A stretch of 64,000 nucleotides of DNA from Shinisaurus crocodilurus. Lineage: Eukaryota; Chordata; Lepidosauria; Squamata; Shinisauridae. The DNA is taken from contig CM037878.1 in NCBI GenBank assembly GCA_021292165.1, positions 289,960,971 through 290,024,970 of the forward strand, given 5' to 3'. Numbering within the stretch: position 1 is the stretch's first letter; every line of letters begins with the position of its first letter. Under the pieces are notes generated by a model. The model did not search any database and was not told the origin of the DNA. It was given only the letters and a program-made list of their open reading frames with translations. The position numbers and the translations under genes were made by a program. Below are positions 42,486-55,588 of the stretch, piece by piece.

Positions 42486-44157
42486 CCGAGTAGTGAAAAA
42501 GGCTACCTCACGAGCCGTGCCGCTTATTCAAATGTGACAGATGGTTAACTCCACCCCTGTCAGATGTCCGACTCCATCCCCGGAAGTCTTAGCTCCGGAG
42601 GTCCTGCGCCGGGTGGAGGGATCAGGCGTCATGCAACTGTGGACCCATACGCTGAGGGTTTAGGCTAGGGACGCCGGAGGAAACCGAAATGGACTCAAAT
42701 TAGTCCGAATTTCAAGAATCTGACCCACGGATTCTGCACCAGACTGTCTCTTCCAGACTGGTGGGGATTCCGTTGAGGACTGGTCTTTTTACCTTCCGTA
42801 ATTTGGCACAAATTTTGTCGTACGAAAATACGGAAAATAAAAGAAGAAACACCCACCAAAAATGCACATTTCCCCTATAGGCTAAATCATACAAATACAC
42901 GTTAGTGTATGTTGGGGGAGGTGGTGGGCATTTTTGGGGAATTTTGAATTTGCGTACGAATGCATTTGTGCAAAATCCGATTCCATCAGTGCGCGGACGA
43001 TGCAACAAAAGCTGCCTGAACATCTGCAAAATGTAGACGGAATTGATTTTACAATCTTCGTACATCCCTAAAAGACCCCTGCCATACATGTGTGGGACTG
43101 GAAGTGATTACACAGGGGTCATTTCCAACACCATGCTCTGTGGCTCACACTGGCTCAGCTTGTCTGAGTGTGGAAAGCTAAGCAGGGTCAGGCCTGGTTA
43201 TTACTTGGATGGGAGACCCCTCCTCTAGTTTTAGTTTCCTGCATTGAGCAGGGTGTTGGACTCGATGGCCTTGTAGGCTCCTTCCAACTCTATGACTTAT
43301 GAATCGCTGGAGGTCCTGCCTTGGATGGAGGGATCACCTGATGGCAGGTCATGAGACCCGTCCACAAACTCATCATGCCACCATGAACCAATAGAGAGAG
43401 GTTTCAGACAACTGCTTTTGGTGGGGGAACAAAGGACCCCACATAAAAACTAGTTTTCTGCACAAAAAGAAGGGGAAAAGGCAGTGCTGCTAAATATGAT
43501 GAACCTACAACTCTCCCTCAAGAAAAAGGAACCTGCTCTTATCTTTCTCCCTAGACTTGTTTCTGTGTTGATTAGTGCCTAAGTATCTTCTACATCTCAA
43601 AGGGAGATCCGTGATACAAAGCCCACATTAAAAAATTGGGGAAACCACCTTCATGTAATTTATTTCAGGTCTCGCAAGACCGCTCTGGGCCAATCCAGGA
43701 AGGGTTGGAGATGACCCTGGTGGGGTGCTTTCTTTCCCCGTGTACAGCAGTTGTCTAAAACCTCTTCCTGTTCAGCCACAGTGGCATGCTGAGTTCATAG
43801 AGGGCGGTCACATGACCCCCTCAAGTTTCCCCACCACCCGGGGCAGGACCTCTGGATCTGGGACTTCCAGGGATGGTGTTGCATATGAATCCTGTGTGGT
43901 CACTTCCAGCACCCCACATGTATGGCAGGGGTATAAACCATCTACATATGGGTCTATCTCAGCTTGACGAGTCCCTAGAGGGCTCAAATGACCCCCATCC
44001 GGTTGATGCCTTCATCCAGAAAGGGCGTCTGGAGGTGGGACTTCCGGGGGATGGGGTGGGACTTCTGCCAGGAGCGGGGCTAAACCACCTGTCACATTTG
44101 AATAAGGGGCGGGGCTCAGAGTTAAATGTGAGGTAGCGTTTTTCAATACTCACTTGA
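42486..44157. repeat. foldback element in array 1 unit 2
   Basis: Same ends, insertions and loop as unit 1. Diverges by scattered substitutions only. Confidence 0.8.
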
Positions 44158-44820
44158 CCTTGGCTCTCCATCTCCCACAGCAGGCTCACCAAAGTCCAAG
44201 TCTAAGCACCTTTCCTTGTGCTTCAAGGGGCTCCAGTCCAGGAAGGACGATGGAGATGTTCCTAGGACTGGATAGAAAGAGGGTCTTTTGCTTCTCAATT
44301 CCCACCCTGAAGCATTAGGCATGGGCAGGTCCTGACACGGCAGGAGGCCAATGGGAAGCGGTCTGCACACCATGTTCAGTGCCTGTTCTGGGCCTCACTA
44401 ATCAACACAAGTTCCACTTTGGACAAAGCGGGAGGCAAGGCTGGACCTTTGAGAGTGCACTGTATGAGATGCTGACTGGAAGGTTCTCCCCTGAGCAGCA
44501 TTCTTTCTGGTGAGGGAGCACAGCCATCTGAGGCCTTCACACGGCTGGCAGGGCCTCTGAGGACACTTCATCAGCTTGCCTCTCACTTCAGCAGGTACCC
44601 TAGATCTCCCTCCAGCCCTACAAGAGATGCCCAGGCAGTGCGAGCCAGCCCAGTAGTTGCTCTCCCCACCTGGATTCTGGAGCTCCAACCCCTTCCCCTC
44701 TGTGCCCCATTGATCTGCCTCTTAAGGGCACCATCTCTGTGTCTGGTTGAGCCTGCAAGTGGGCAGAGAGCACTCCTAGTGGTGGGTGATCCCCACACAC
44801 CCACTGGGAACAGAACATAC

Positions 44821-46493
44821 CCGAGTAGTGAAAAAGGCTACCTCACGAGCCCTGCCGCTTATTCAAATGTGACAGATGGTTAACTCCACCCCTGTCAGAT
44901 GTCCGACTCCATCCCCGGAAGTCTTAGCTCCGGAGGTCCCGCCCCGGATGGAGGGATCAGGCGTCATGCAACCGTGGACCCATACGCTGAGGGTTTAGGC
45001 TAGGGACGCCGGAGGAAACCGAAATGGACTCAAATTAGTCCGAATTTCAAGAATCTGACCCACGGATTCTGCACCAGACTGTCTCTTCCAGACTGGTGGG
45101 GATTCCGTTGAGGACTGGTCTTTTTACCTTCCGTAATTTGGCACAAATCTTGTCGTACGAAAATACGGAAAATAAAAGAAGAAACACCCACCAAAAATGC
45201 ACATTTCCCCTATAGGCTAAATCATACAAATACACGTTAGTGTATGTTGGGGGAGGTGGTGGGCATTTTGGGGGAATTTTGAATTTGCGTACGAATGCAT
45301 TTGTGCAAAATCCGATTCCATCAGTGCGCGGACGATGCAACAAAAGCTGCCTGAACATCTGCAAAATGTAGACGGAATTGATTTTACAATCTCCGTACAT
45401 CCCTAAAAGACCCCCGCCGTACATGTGTGGGACTGGAAGTGATTACACAGGGGTCATTTCCAACACCATGCTCAGAAGTCTGTGGCTCACACTGGCTCAG
45501 CTTGTCTGAGTGTGGAAAGCTAAGCAGGGTCAGGCCTGGTTATTGCTTGGATGGGAGACCCCTCCTCTAGTTTCCTGCATTGAGCAGGGTGTTGGACTCG
45601 ATGGCCTTGTAGGCTCCTTCCAACTCTATGACTTATGAATCGCTGGAGGTCCTGCCTTGGATGGAGGGATCACCTGATGGCAGGTCATGAGACCCGTCCA
45701 CAAACTCATCATGCCACCATGAACCAATAGAGAGAGGTTTCAGACAACTGCTTTTGATGGGGGAACAAAGGACCCCACATAAAAACTAGTTTTCTGCACA
45801 AAAAGAAGGGGAAAAGGCAGTGCTGCTAAATATGATGAATCTAAAACTCTCCCGCAAGAAAAAGGAACCTGTTCTTTTCTTTCTCTCTAGACTTGTTTCT
45901 GTGTTGATTAGTGCCTAAGTATCTTCTACATCTCAAAGGGAGATCCGTGATACAAAGCCCACATTAAAAAATTGGGAAAACCACCTTCATGTAATTTATT
46001 TCAGGTCTCGCAGGACCGCTCTGGGCCAATCCAGGAAGGGTTGGAGATGACCCTGGTGGGGTGCTTTCTTTCCCCGTGTACAGCAGTTGTCTAAAACCTC
46101 TTCCCGTTCGGCCACAGTGGCATGCTGAGTTCATAGAGGGCGGTCACATGACCCCCTCACGTTTCCCCACCACCCGGGGCAGGACCTCCGGATCTGGGAT
46201 TTCCAGGGATGGTGTTGCATATGAATCCTGTGTGGTCACTTCCAGCACCCCACATGTATGGCATGGGTATAAACCGTCTTCATATGGGTCCATCTCAGCT
46301 TGACGAGTCCCTAGAGGGCTCAAATGACCCCCATCCGGTTGATGCCTTCATCCGGAAAGGGCGTCTGGAGGTGGGACTTCCGGGGGATGGGGTGGGACTT
46401 CTGCCAGGAGCGGGGCTAAACCACCTGTCACATTTGAAGAAGGGGCGGGGCTCAGAGTTAAATGTGAGGTAGCGTTTTTCAATACTCACTTGA
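44821..46493. repeat. foldback element in array 1 unit 3
   Basis: Same structure. Shares with unit 4 an extra AGAAGT before the 5S-like segment and the change of GGCATTTTTGGGG to GGCATTTTGGGGG, so units 3 and 4 are sister copies. Confidence 0.8.
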
Positions 46494-47159
46494 CCTTGGC
46501 TCTCCATCTCCCACAGCAGGCTCACCAAAGTCCAAGTCTAAGCACCTTTCCTTGTGCTTCACGGGACTCCAGTCCAGGAAGGACGATGGAGATGTTCCTA
46601 GGACTGGATAGAAAGAGGGTCTTTTGCTTCTCAATTCCCACCCTGAAGCATTAGGCATGGGCAGGTCCTGACACGGCAGGAGGCCAATGGGAAGCGGTCT
46701 GCACACCATGTTCAGTGCCTGTTCTGGGCCTCACTAATCAACGCAAGTTCCACTTTGGACAAAGCGGGAGGCAAGGCTGGACCTTTGAGAGTGCACTGTA
46801 TGAGATGCTGACTGGAAGGTTCTCCCCTGAGCAGCATTCTTTCTGGTGAGGGAGCACAGCCATCTGAGGCCTTCACACGGCTGGCAGGGCCTCTGAGGAC
46901 GCTTCAGTATCAGCTTGCCTCTCACTTCAGCAGGTACCCTAGATCTCCCTCCAGCCCTACAAGAGATGCCCAGGCAGTGCGAGCCAGCCCAGTAGTTGCT
47001 CTCCCCTCCTGGATTCTGCAGCTCCAACCCCTTCTACTCTGCGCCCCATTGATCTGTCTCTTAAGAGCACCATCTCTGTGTCTGGTTGAGCCTGCAAGTG
47101 GGCAGAGAGCACTCCTAGTGGTGGGTGATCCCCACACACCCACTGGGAACAGAACATAC

Positions 47160-48832
47160 CCGAGTAGTGAAAAAGGCTACCTCACGAGCCCTGCCGCTTA
47201 TTCAAATGTGACAGATGGTTAACTCCACCCCTGTCAGATGTCCGACTCCATCCCCGGAAGTCTTAGCTCCGGAGGTCCCGCCCCGGATGGAGGGATCAGG
47301 CGTCATGCAACCGTGGACCCATACGCTGAGGGTTTAGGCTAGGGACGCCGGAGGAAACCGAAATGGACTCAAATTAGTTCGAATTTCAAGAATCTGACCC
47401 ACAGATTCTGCACCAGACTGTCTCTTCCAGACTGGTGGGGATTCCGTTGAGGACTGGTCTTTTTACCTTCCATAATTTGGCACAAATTTTGTAGTCCGAA
47501 AATACGGAAAATAAAAGAAGAAACACCCACCAAAAATGCACATTTCCCCTATAGGCTAAATCATACAAATACACGTTAGTGTATGTTGGGGGAGGTGGTG
47601 GGCATTTTGGGGGAATTTTGAATTTGCGTACGAATGCATTTGTGCAAAATCCGATTCCATCAGTGCGCGGACGATGCAACAAAAGCTGCCTGAACATCTG
47701 CAAAACGTAGACTGAATTGATTTTACACTCTCCGTACATCCCTAAAAGACCCCCGCCGTACATGTGTGGGACTGGAAGTGATTACACAGGGGTCATTTCC
47801 AACACCATGCTCAGAAGTCTGTGGCTCACATTGGCTCAGCTTGTCTGAGTGTGGAAAGCTAAGCAGGGTCAGGCCTGGTTATTACTTGGATGGGGGACCC
47901 CTCCTCTAGTTTCCTGCATTGAGCAGGGGGTTGGACTCGATGGCCTTGTAGGCTCCTTCCAACTCTATGACTTATAAATCGCTGGAGGTCCTGCCTTGGA
48001 TGGAGGGATCACCTGATGGCAGGTCATGAGACCCATCCACAAACTCATCATGCCACCATGAACCAATAGAGAGAGGTTTCAGACAACTGCTTTTGGTGGG
48101 GGAACAAAGGACCCCACATAAAAACTAGTTTTCTGCACAAAAAGAAGGGAAAAAGGCAGTGCTGCTAAATATGATGAATCTAAAACTCTCTATCAAGAAA
48201 AAGGAACCTGCTCTTTTCTTTCTCCCTAGACTTGTTTCTGTGTTGATTAGTGCCTACGTATCTTCCACATCTCAAAGGGAGATCCGTGATACAAAGCCCA
48301 CATTAAAAAATTGGGAAAACCACCTTCATGTAATTTATTTCAGGTCTCGCAAGACCGCTCTGGGCCAATCCAGGAAGGGTTGGAGATGACCCTGGTGGGG
48401 TGCTTTCTTTCCCCGAGTACAGCAGTTGTCTAAAACCTCTTCCTGTTTGGCCACAGTGGCATGCTGAATTCATAGAGGGCGGTCACATGGCCCCCTGACG
48501 TTTCCCCACCACCCGGGGCAGGACCTCCGGATCTGGGACTTCCAGGGATGGTGTTGCATATGAATCCTGTGTGGTCACTTCCAGCACCCCACATGTATGG
48601 CAGGGGTATAAACCATCTTCATATGGGTCCATCTCAGCTTGACGAGTCCCTAGAGGGCTCAAATGACCCCCATCCGGTTGATGCCTTCATCCGGAAAGGG
48701 CGTCTGGAGGTGGGACTTCCGGGGGATGGGGTGGGACTTCTGCCAGGAGCGGGGCTAAACCACCTGTCACATTTGAATAAGGGGCGGGGCTCAGAGTTAA
48801 ATGTGAGGTAGCGTTTTTCAATACTCACTTGA
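47160..48832. repeat. foldback element in array 1 unit 4
   Basis: Same structure as unit 3, last foldback before the array ends 230 bp further on. Confidence 0.8.
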
Positions 48833-49064
48833 CCTTGGCTCTCCATCTCCCACAGCAGGCTCACCAAAGTCCAAGTCTAAGCAGCTTTCCTTGTGCTTCA
48901 CGGGACTCCAGTCCAGGAAGGACGATGGAGATGTTCCTAGGACTGGATAGAAAGAGGGTCTTTTGCTTCTCAATTCCCACCCCGAAGCATTAGGCATGGG
49001 CAGGTCCTGACACGGCAGGAGGCCAATGGGAAGCGGTCTGCACACCATGTTCAGTGCCTGTTCT

Positions 49065-49577
49065 GTAAGCAGGATCCACGTTGGTCACGCTTGGAGGCAA
49101 GGCTGAGGGCAAGGCAGGCCGTTAGAGAGCACTAAGTGTGGAATGCCGGGAGAATTTTCAGGGAGATTGTCAGGCGGAGATGGAAAGCGAGGGGTCCACT
49201 GTCATCGCAGGAAAAGAAGCCTGCAAAGCTCCCTATGGAAATGGGTCGGGAAGCGTGCGAAGAAGGACCACTGCCCACCCCCCCCGAACACCTGCCAGGG
49301 AAGGTCTGGTGAGTCGGAGCTTCGAGCTCTCAGCCAGACTGAAGAATGAAGGAATCGCTTCACATCTGCTGTGGAGCTTCAGCCAGATCTGCCCCCATTG
49401 GACCAAATCCAGTGGACGGAGGCCCCGAGCCATGGCCAGTGCTGCTGCTCCCCTGGCGTGTGCCTTCCTTTCCTTCAAGGCCAGGGAGCAGCAGGTGCTG
49501 GGGAGTGCATGGGGGGCAAAGCAGTGTGGCGGCCTGCCATGTGTGCCCCCTCCAGCAGGGCCGTGGATGATTCAGCC
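49065..49577 (+). other. junction between the two arrays; diverged array-1-like sequence
   Basis: GCAGGATCCACGTTGG then GGAGGCAAGGCTG resembles the array-1 spacer (GCAAGTTCCACTTTGG then GGAGGCAAGGCTG), so the array grades into a diverged relative. A 206-codon plus frame (49138-49758) crosses into array 2; no family recognised. Confidence 0.5.
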
Positions 49578-49824
49578 CAGCAGTGGAAATGGGGGGAGGG
49601 GCGTTGATGCTGAAAACCCGCAGTTAATCTGCACCCCTTGCAGAGCAGGACCAGTGGCCAAGGCAGCCGTCTTCTTGGTTGGCGAGCAACGCAACACTGA
49701 TCACATGGATTCTTCCGTGGGTGGGCGATCCTCCAAGAAGAGGGCTGTAAAGGAGTAACTCCAAGATCTCCCTAGTGGCACGTTTGACAGTGAAGTTTTA
49801 ACACGGGCAGCTTGAAACCTTTGA

Positions 49825-49927
49825 GAAATCCTCCTTGAAGATAAAGAAATTCCAGGGTACTTCAAGATCGCTGCGGCCTTCTATGTTGAGGGGAGGTGTG
49901 TTGAAATTGTCCGGGATCTCTTGACAG
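49825..49927 (+). other. exon-like open segment conserved in all array 2 units
   Basis: The plus frame reads EILLEDKEIPGYFKIAAAFY then VEGRCVEIVRDLLTG and stops at a donor-like ACAG|GTAGGT (GTGGGT in the others). Open in all four units (about 51458, 52983 and 54459 onwards) with mostly conservative changes. No start, acceptor or family identified, so it may be a relic exon or chance. Confidence 0.3.
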
Positions 49928-52900
49928 GTAGGTAGAGCACAGGGCTGGAGGCGGCAGGGTCAGGCGGGTGGGTGGGGGTCTCCTTGTCCGGTGGGCCTTT
50001 TGCTTCACGAGCTGCTGCGATCCGTTCCGGGGCTCTTGTCAACAGCCCTGGCTTCTGGGTCCCGGCACAATGGAGCATCTTCGAGAAATCTTCCTTGAAG
50101 GGAAGAACCAGGGTCCTTGTCTGTCGCCCTGGTAATCTGCCTCAAGGTGAGCTGTACAGAAATGGCAGAACTCTTGGCAGATGGGCAGAGCGAGGAACCC
50201 AAAGACCAGCTACTTGGGATCCTGGGGATGCATTTGAGACATGCTGTCCCGCGTCTTTCTCAGAGGGAGATGCCTGGCATTGCTTCCCCTCCACGAAGAG
50301 TCGAGAGAGACTTCCCACGGCCTAGTTCTGGGGTTTCGCTGCCATGCTCATGCAGGCGTGGGCTGTGTCGAAGGGCCAGTCAAGGGTCTCCAGGAATAGA
50401 AGGCGGAACTTCTCCATCTCTCCCCCTCCTTTTCTTCCTCCTGGGTGGCCCCTCTTCATCCATGAGAAGAGGTTCTTTGAGTGGTTCCTTCTGAGTGGTT
50501 CTTTGAGTGGTTTCTTCTCTTCTGCCAAGGGAGGCAGGCAACATCAGATCAGAGCTCCCCTCCTGGATCAGAAGGCAGGCCACCTCCAGCCCTTCCAGGG
50601 TGCTTGTCTTCTTCAGGGAGGACGGGAGGTTCTTCGAGTGGTCGCAAACCAGAGAGGGAGCCCCGCGTTGTGTCAAAAGGATGCTTCTGAGAAATGTTTC
50701 CCTAAAGTATGGAGAGAGGCAGCATTTAAACTCTCTTCGGTTTTGCCTACAGAACACATTCGATCACTTCTGCCGAGGCAAACCAAGTGGGTTTTTTATT
50801 GGCTTTTTAAGTACAGAGGGAGCCCACAATCAAACAGCACCACCCTATCAGTTCTGGTCTTCAGTTGATGTGCCCAACTGTCCATCCTGCCTCCCCAGCT
50901 TCAGAAAATTCAATTGTGACCACCACAGCAGGGCTCACAATGGGATGTGCCCCTGCAGCTCTCCCCCTGACAAGGGAAAGTACCACTACACAGCTCTCCC
51001 TCTGCTGATATGCAAATAGACATCCCAAATTAGGTCATGGGCTTACCTCTGAGTACGTAATAGTCATGAGTGATGCCCACCAATACTGAGGCTTGTAGAA
51101 GTGAGCAGTAGTTCTCTCCAGCCAGCATTTAACTCCTGTTTTTATCAAAGGTGCCCATCCGTACTATAGGAACATTGGGATCTGCCTTATACTGAGTCGG
51201 ACCCTTGGTCCAGCAGTGGAACTGGGGGGAGGGGCATTGATACTGAAAACCTGCAGTTAATCTGCACCCCTTGCAGAGCAGGACCAGTGGCCAAGGCAGC
51301 CGTCTTCTTGGTTGGCGAGCAACGCAACACTGATCACATGGATTCTTCTGTGGGTGGGCGATCCTCCGAGAAGAGGGCTGTAAAGGAGTAACTCCAAGAT
51401 CTCCCTAGTGGCACGTTTGACAGTGGAGTTTTAACATGGGCAGCTTGAAACCTTTGAGAAATCCTCCTTGAGGATAAAGAAACTCCAGGGTACTTCAAGA
51501 TCGCTGCGGCCTTCTATGTTGAGGGGAGATGTGTTGAAATTGTCCGGGATCTCTTGACAGGTGGGTAGAGCACGGAGCTGGAGGCAGCAGGGTCAGGCCG
51601 GTGGGTGGGGGTCTCCTTGTCCGGTGGGCCTTTTGCTTCATGAGCTGCTGCGATCTGTTCCGGGGCTCTTGTCAACGGCCCTGGCTTCTGGGTCCCGGCA
51701 CAATGAAGCATCTTCGAGGAATCCTCGGCACAATGAAGCATCTTCGAGGAATCCTCCTTGAAGAACTGCTGTCCTCTGTCTTTCTCAGAGGGAGATGCCT
51801 GGCATTGCTTCCCTTCCACGAAGAGTCGAGAGAGACTTCCCACAGCCTAGTTCTGGGGTTTCGCTGCCATGCTCATGCAGGCGTGGGCTGTGTCGAAGGG
51901 CCAGTCAAGGGTCTCCAGGAATAGAAGGCGGAACTTCTCCATCTCTCCCCCTCCTTTTCTTCCTCCTGGGTGGCCCCTCTTCATCCATGAGAAGAGGTTC
52001 TTTGAGTGGTTCCTTCTGAGTGGTTCTTTGAGTGGTTTCTTCTCTTCTGCCAAGGGAGGCAGGCAACATCAGATCAGAGCTCCCCTCCTGGATCAGAAGG
52101 CAGGCCACCTCGAGCCCTTCCAGGGTGCTTGTCTTCTTCAGGGAGGACGGGAGGTTCCTCGAGTGGTCGCAAACCAGAGAGGGAGCCCAGCGTTGTGTCA
52201 AAAGGATGCTTCTGAGAAATGTTTCCCTAAAGTATGGAGAGAGGCAGCATTTAAACTCTCTTCGGTTTTGCCTACAGAACACATTCGATCACTTCTGCCG
52301 AGGCAAACCAGGTGGGTTTTTTATTGGCTTTTTAAGTACAGAGGGAGCCCACAATAAAACAGCACCACCCTATCAGTTCTGGTCTTCAGTTGATGTGCCC
52401 AACTGTCCATCCTGCCTCCCCAGCTTCAGAAAATTCAATTGTGACCACCACAGCAGGGCTCACAATGGGATGTGCCACTGCAGCTCTCCCCCTGACAAGG
52501 GAAAGTACCACTACACAGCTCTCCCTCTGCTGATATGCAAATAGACATCCCAAATTAGGTCATGGGCTTACCTCTGAGTACGTAATAGTCATGAGTGATG
52601 CCCACCAATACTGAGGCTTGTAGAAGTGAGCAGTAGTTCTCTCCAGCCAGCATTTAACTCCTGTTTTTATCAAAGCTGCCCATCCATACTATAGGAACAT
52701 TGGGATCTGCCTTATACTGAGTCGGACCCTTGGTCCAGCAGTGGAACTGGGGGGAGGGGCATTGATACTGAAAACCTGCAGTTAATCTGCACCCCTTGCA
52801 GAGCAGGACCAGTGGCCAAGGCAGCCGTCTTCTTGGTTGGCGAGCAACGCAACACTGATCACATGGATTCTTCTGTGGGTGGGCGATCCTCCGAGAAGAG

Positions 52901-55588
52901 GGCTGTAAAGGAGTAACTCCAAGATCTCCCTAGTGGCACGTTTGACAGTGGAGTTTTAACACGGGCAGCTTGAAACCTTTGAGAAATCCTCCTTGAGGAT
53001 AAAGAAACTCGAGGGTACTTCAAGATCGCTGCGGCCTTCTATGTTGAGGGGAGGTGTGTTGAAATTGTCCGGGATCTCTTGACAGGTGGGTAGAGCACAG
53101 AGCTGGAGGCAGCAGGGTCAGGCCGGTGGGTGGGGGTCTCCTTGTCCGGTGGGCCTTTTGCTTCATGAGCTGCTGCGATCTGTTCCGGGGCTCTTGTCAA
53201 CAGCCCTGGCTTCTGGGTCCCGGCACAATGAAGCATCTTCGAGGAATCCTCGGCCCAATGAAGCATCTTCGAGGAATCCTCCTTGAAGAACTGCTGTCCC
53301 ACGTCTTTCTCAGAGGGAGATGCCTGGCATTGCTTCCCTTCCACGAAGAGTCGAGAGAGACTTCCCACGGCCTAGTTCTGGGGTTTCGCTGCCATGCTCA
53401 TGCAGGTGTGGGCTGTGTCGAAGGGCCAGTCAAGGGTCTCCAGGAATAGAAGGCGGAACTTCTCCATCTCTCCCCCTCCTTTTCTTCCTCCTGGGTGGCC
53501 CCTCTTCATCCATGAGAGGAGCTCCTTCTCTTCTTCCAAGGGAGGCAGGCAACATCGGATCAGAGCCGCCCGTGAATCAGAAGGCAGGCCACCTACCAGA
53601 CCTTCCAGGCTGCTTGTCTTCTTCAGGGAGATTCTTTGAGTGGTCGCAAGCCGGAGAATGAGCCCCACATTGTGTCGGAAGGAGCCTTCTGAGAAATGTT
53701 TCCCCAAAGTATGGAGAGAGGCAGCATTTAAACTCTCTTCGGTTTTGCCTACAGAACACATTCGATCACTTCTGCAGAGTCAAACCAGGTGGGTTTTTGT
53801 TTGCTTTTAAGATACAGAGTGAGCCCACAATAAAACAGCACCACCCTATCAGTTCTGGTCTTCAGTTGATGTGCCCAGCTGTCCATCCTGCCTCCCCAGC
53901 TTCAGAAAATTCAATTGTGACCACCACAGCAGGGCTCACAATGGGATGTGCCCCTGCAGCTCTCCCCCTGACAAGGGAAAGTACCACTACACAGCTCTCC
54001 CTCTGCTGATATGCAAATAGACATCCCAAATTAGGTCATGGGCTTACCTCTGAGTACGTAATAGTCATGAGTGATGCCCACCAATACTGAGGCTTGTAGA
54101 AGTGAGCAGTAGTTCTCTCCAGCCAGCATTTAACTCCTGTTTTTATCAAAGCTGCCCATCCATACTATAGGAACATTGGGATCTGCCTTATACTGAGTCG
54201 GACCCTTGGTCCAGCAGTGGAACTGGGGGGAGGGGCATTGATACTGAAAACCTGCAGTTAATCTGCACCCCTTGCAGAGCAGGACCAGTGACCAAGGCAG
54301 CCGTCTTCTTGGTTGGCGAGCAACGCAACACTGATCACATGGATTCTTCTGTGGGTGGGCGATCCTCCGAGAAGAGGGCTGTAAAGGAGTAACTCCAAGA
54401 TCTCCCTAGTGGCACGTTTGACAGTGGAGTTTTAACACGGGCAGCTTGAAACCTTTGAGAAATCCTCCTTGAGGATAAAGAAACTCCAGGGTACTTCAAG
54501 ATCGCTGTAGCCTTCTATGTTGAGGGGAGGTGTGTTGAAATTGTCCGGGATCTCTTGACAGGTGGGTAGAGCACGGAGCTGGAGGCAGCAGGGTCAGGTG
54601 GTTGGGTGGGGGTCCCCTTGTCCGGTGGGCCTTTTGCTTCATGAGCTGCTGCGATCTGTTCCGGGGCTCTTGTCAACGGCCCTGGCTTCTGGGTCCCGGC
54701 ACAATGAAGCATCTTCGAGGAATCCTCGGCACAATGAAGCATCTTCGAGGAATCCTCCTTGAAGAACTGCTGTCCCACGTCTTTCTCAGAGGGAGATGCC
54801 TGGCATTGCTTCCCTTCCACGAAGAGTCGAGAGAGACTTCCCACGGCCTAGTTCTGGGGTTTCGCTGCCGTGCTCATGCAGGCGTGGGCTGTGTCGAAGG
54901 GCCAGTCAAGGGTCTCCAGGAATAGAAGGCGGAACTTCTCCATCTCTCCCCCTCCTTTTCTTCCTCCTGGGTGGCCCCTCTTCATCCATGAGAAGAGGTT
55001 CTTTGAGTGGTTCCTTCTGAGTGGTTCTTTGAGTGGTTTCTTCTCTTCTTCCAAGGGAGGCAGGCAACATCAGATCAGAGCTCCCCTCCTGGATCAGAAG
55101 GCAGGCCACCTCCAGCCCTTCCGGGGTGCTTGTCTTCTTCAGGGAGGATGGGAGGTTCTTCGAGTGGTCGCAAACCAGAGAGGGAGCCCAGCGTTGTGTC
55201 AAAAGGATGCTTCTGAGAAATGTTTCCCTAAAGTATGGAGAGAGGCAGCATTTACCGGTAAACACTCTTCGGTTTTGCCTACAGAACACATTCGATCACT
55301 TCTGCCGAGGCAAACCAAGTGGGTTTTTTATTTGCTTTTTAAGTACAGAGGGAGCCCTCAATAAAACAGCACCACCGTATCAGTTCTGGTCTTCAGTTGA
55401 TGTGCCCAACTGTCCATCCTGCCTCCCCAGCTTCAGAAAATTCAATTGTGACCACCACAGCAGGGCTCACAATGGGATGTGCCCCTGCAGCTCTCCCCCT
55501 GACAAGGGAAAGTACCACTACACAGCTCTCCCTCTGCTGATATGCAAATAGACATCCCAAATTAGGTCATGGGCTTACCTCTGAGTAC

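Larger units (their letters stand above)
39951..49064. repeat. tandem array 1: about 3.9 units of 2.34 kb
   Basis: Anchored on CCTACAAGAGATG, units start at 39951, 42282, 44617 and 46956 (periods 2331, 2335, 2339 bp) and the fourth stops at 49064. Units are roughly 95-98% alike by eye, with small indels (for example AGTTTT and AGAAGT differences beside the 5S-SINE). Each unit has a 1.67-kb foldback plus a 0.66-kb spacer. Short ORFs of 60-125 codons recur in every unit but overlap on opposite strands. Confidence 0.93.

Noticed and set aside
49138..49758. 206-codon plus-strand frame across the array junction
   Set aside because: Crosses from unique sequence into array 2, has no recognisable motif, and alternative frames are also open. 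Not called as a gene without transcript or homology.
50344..50868. 160-174-codon frames in array 2 on both strands
   Set aside because: Up to three overlapping frames stay open in the same DNA, so openness reflects composition. No start context, splice sites or known domains support any one of them.
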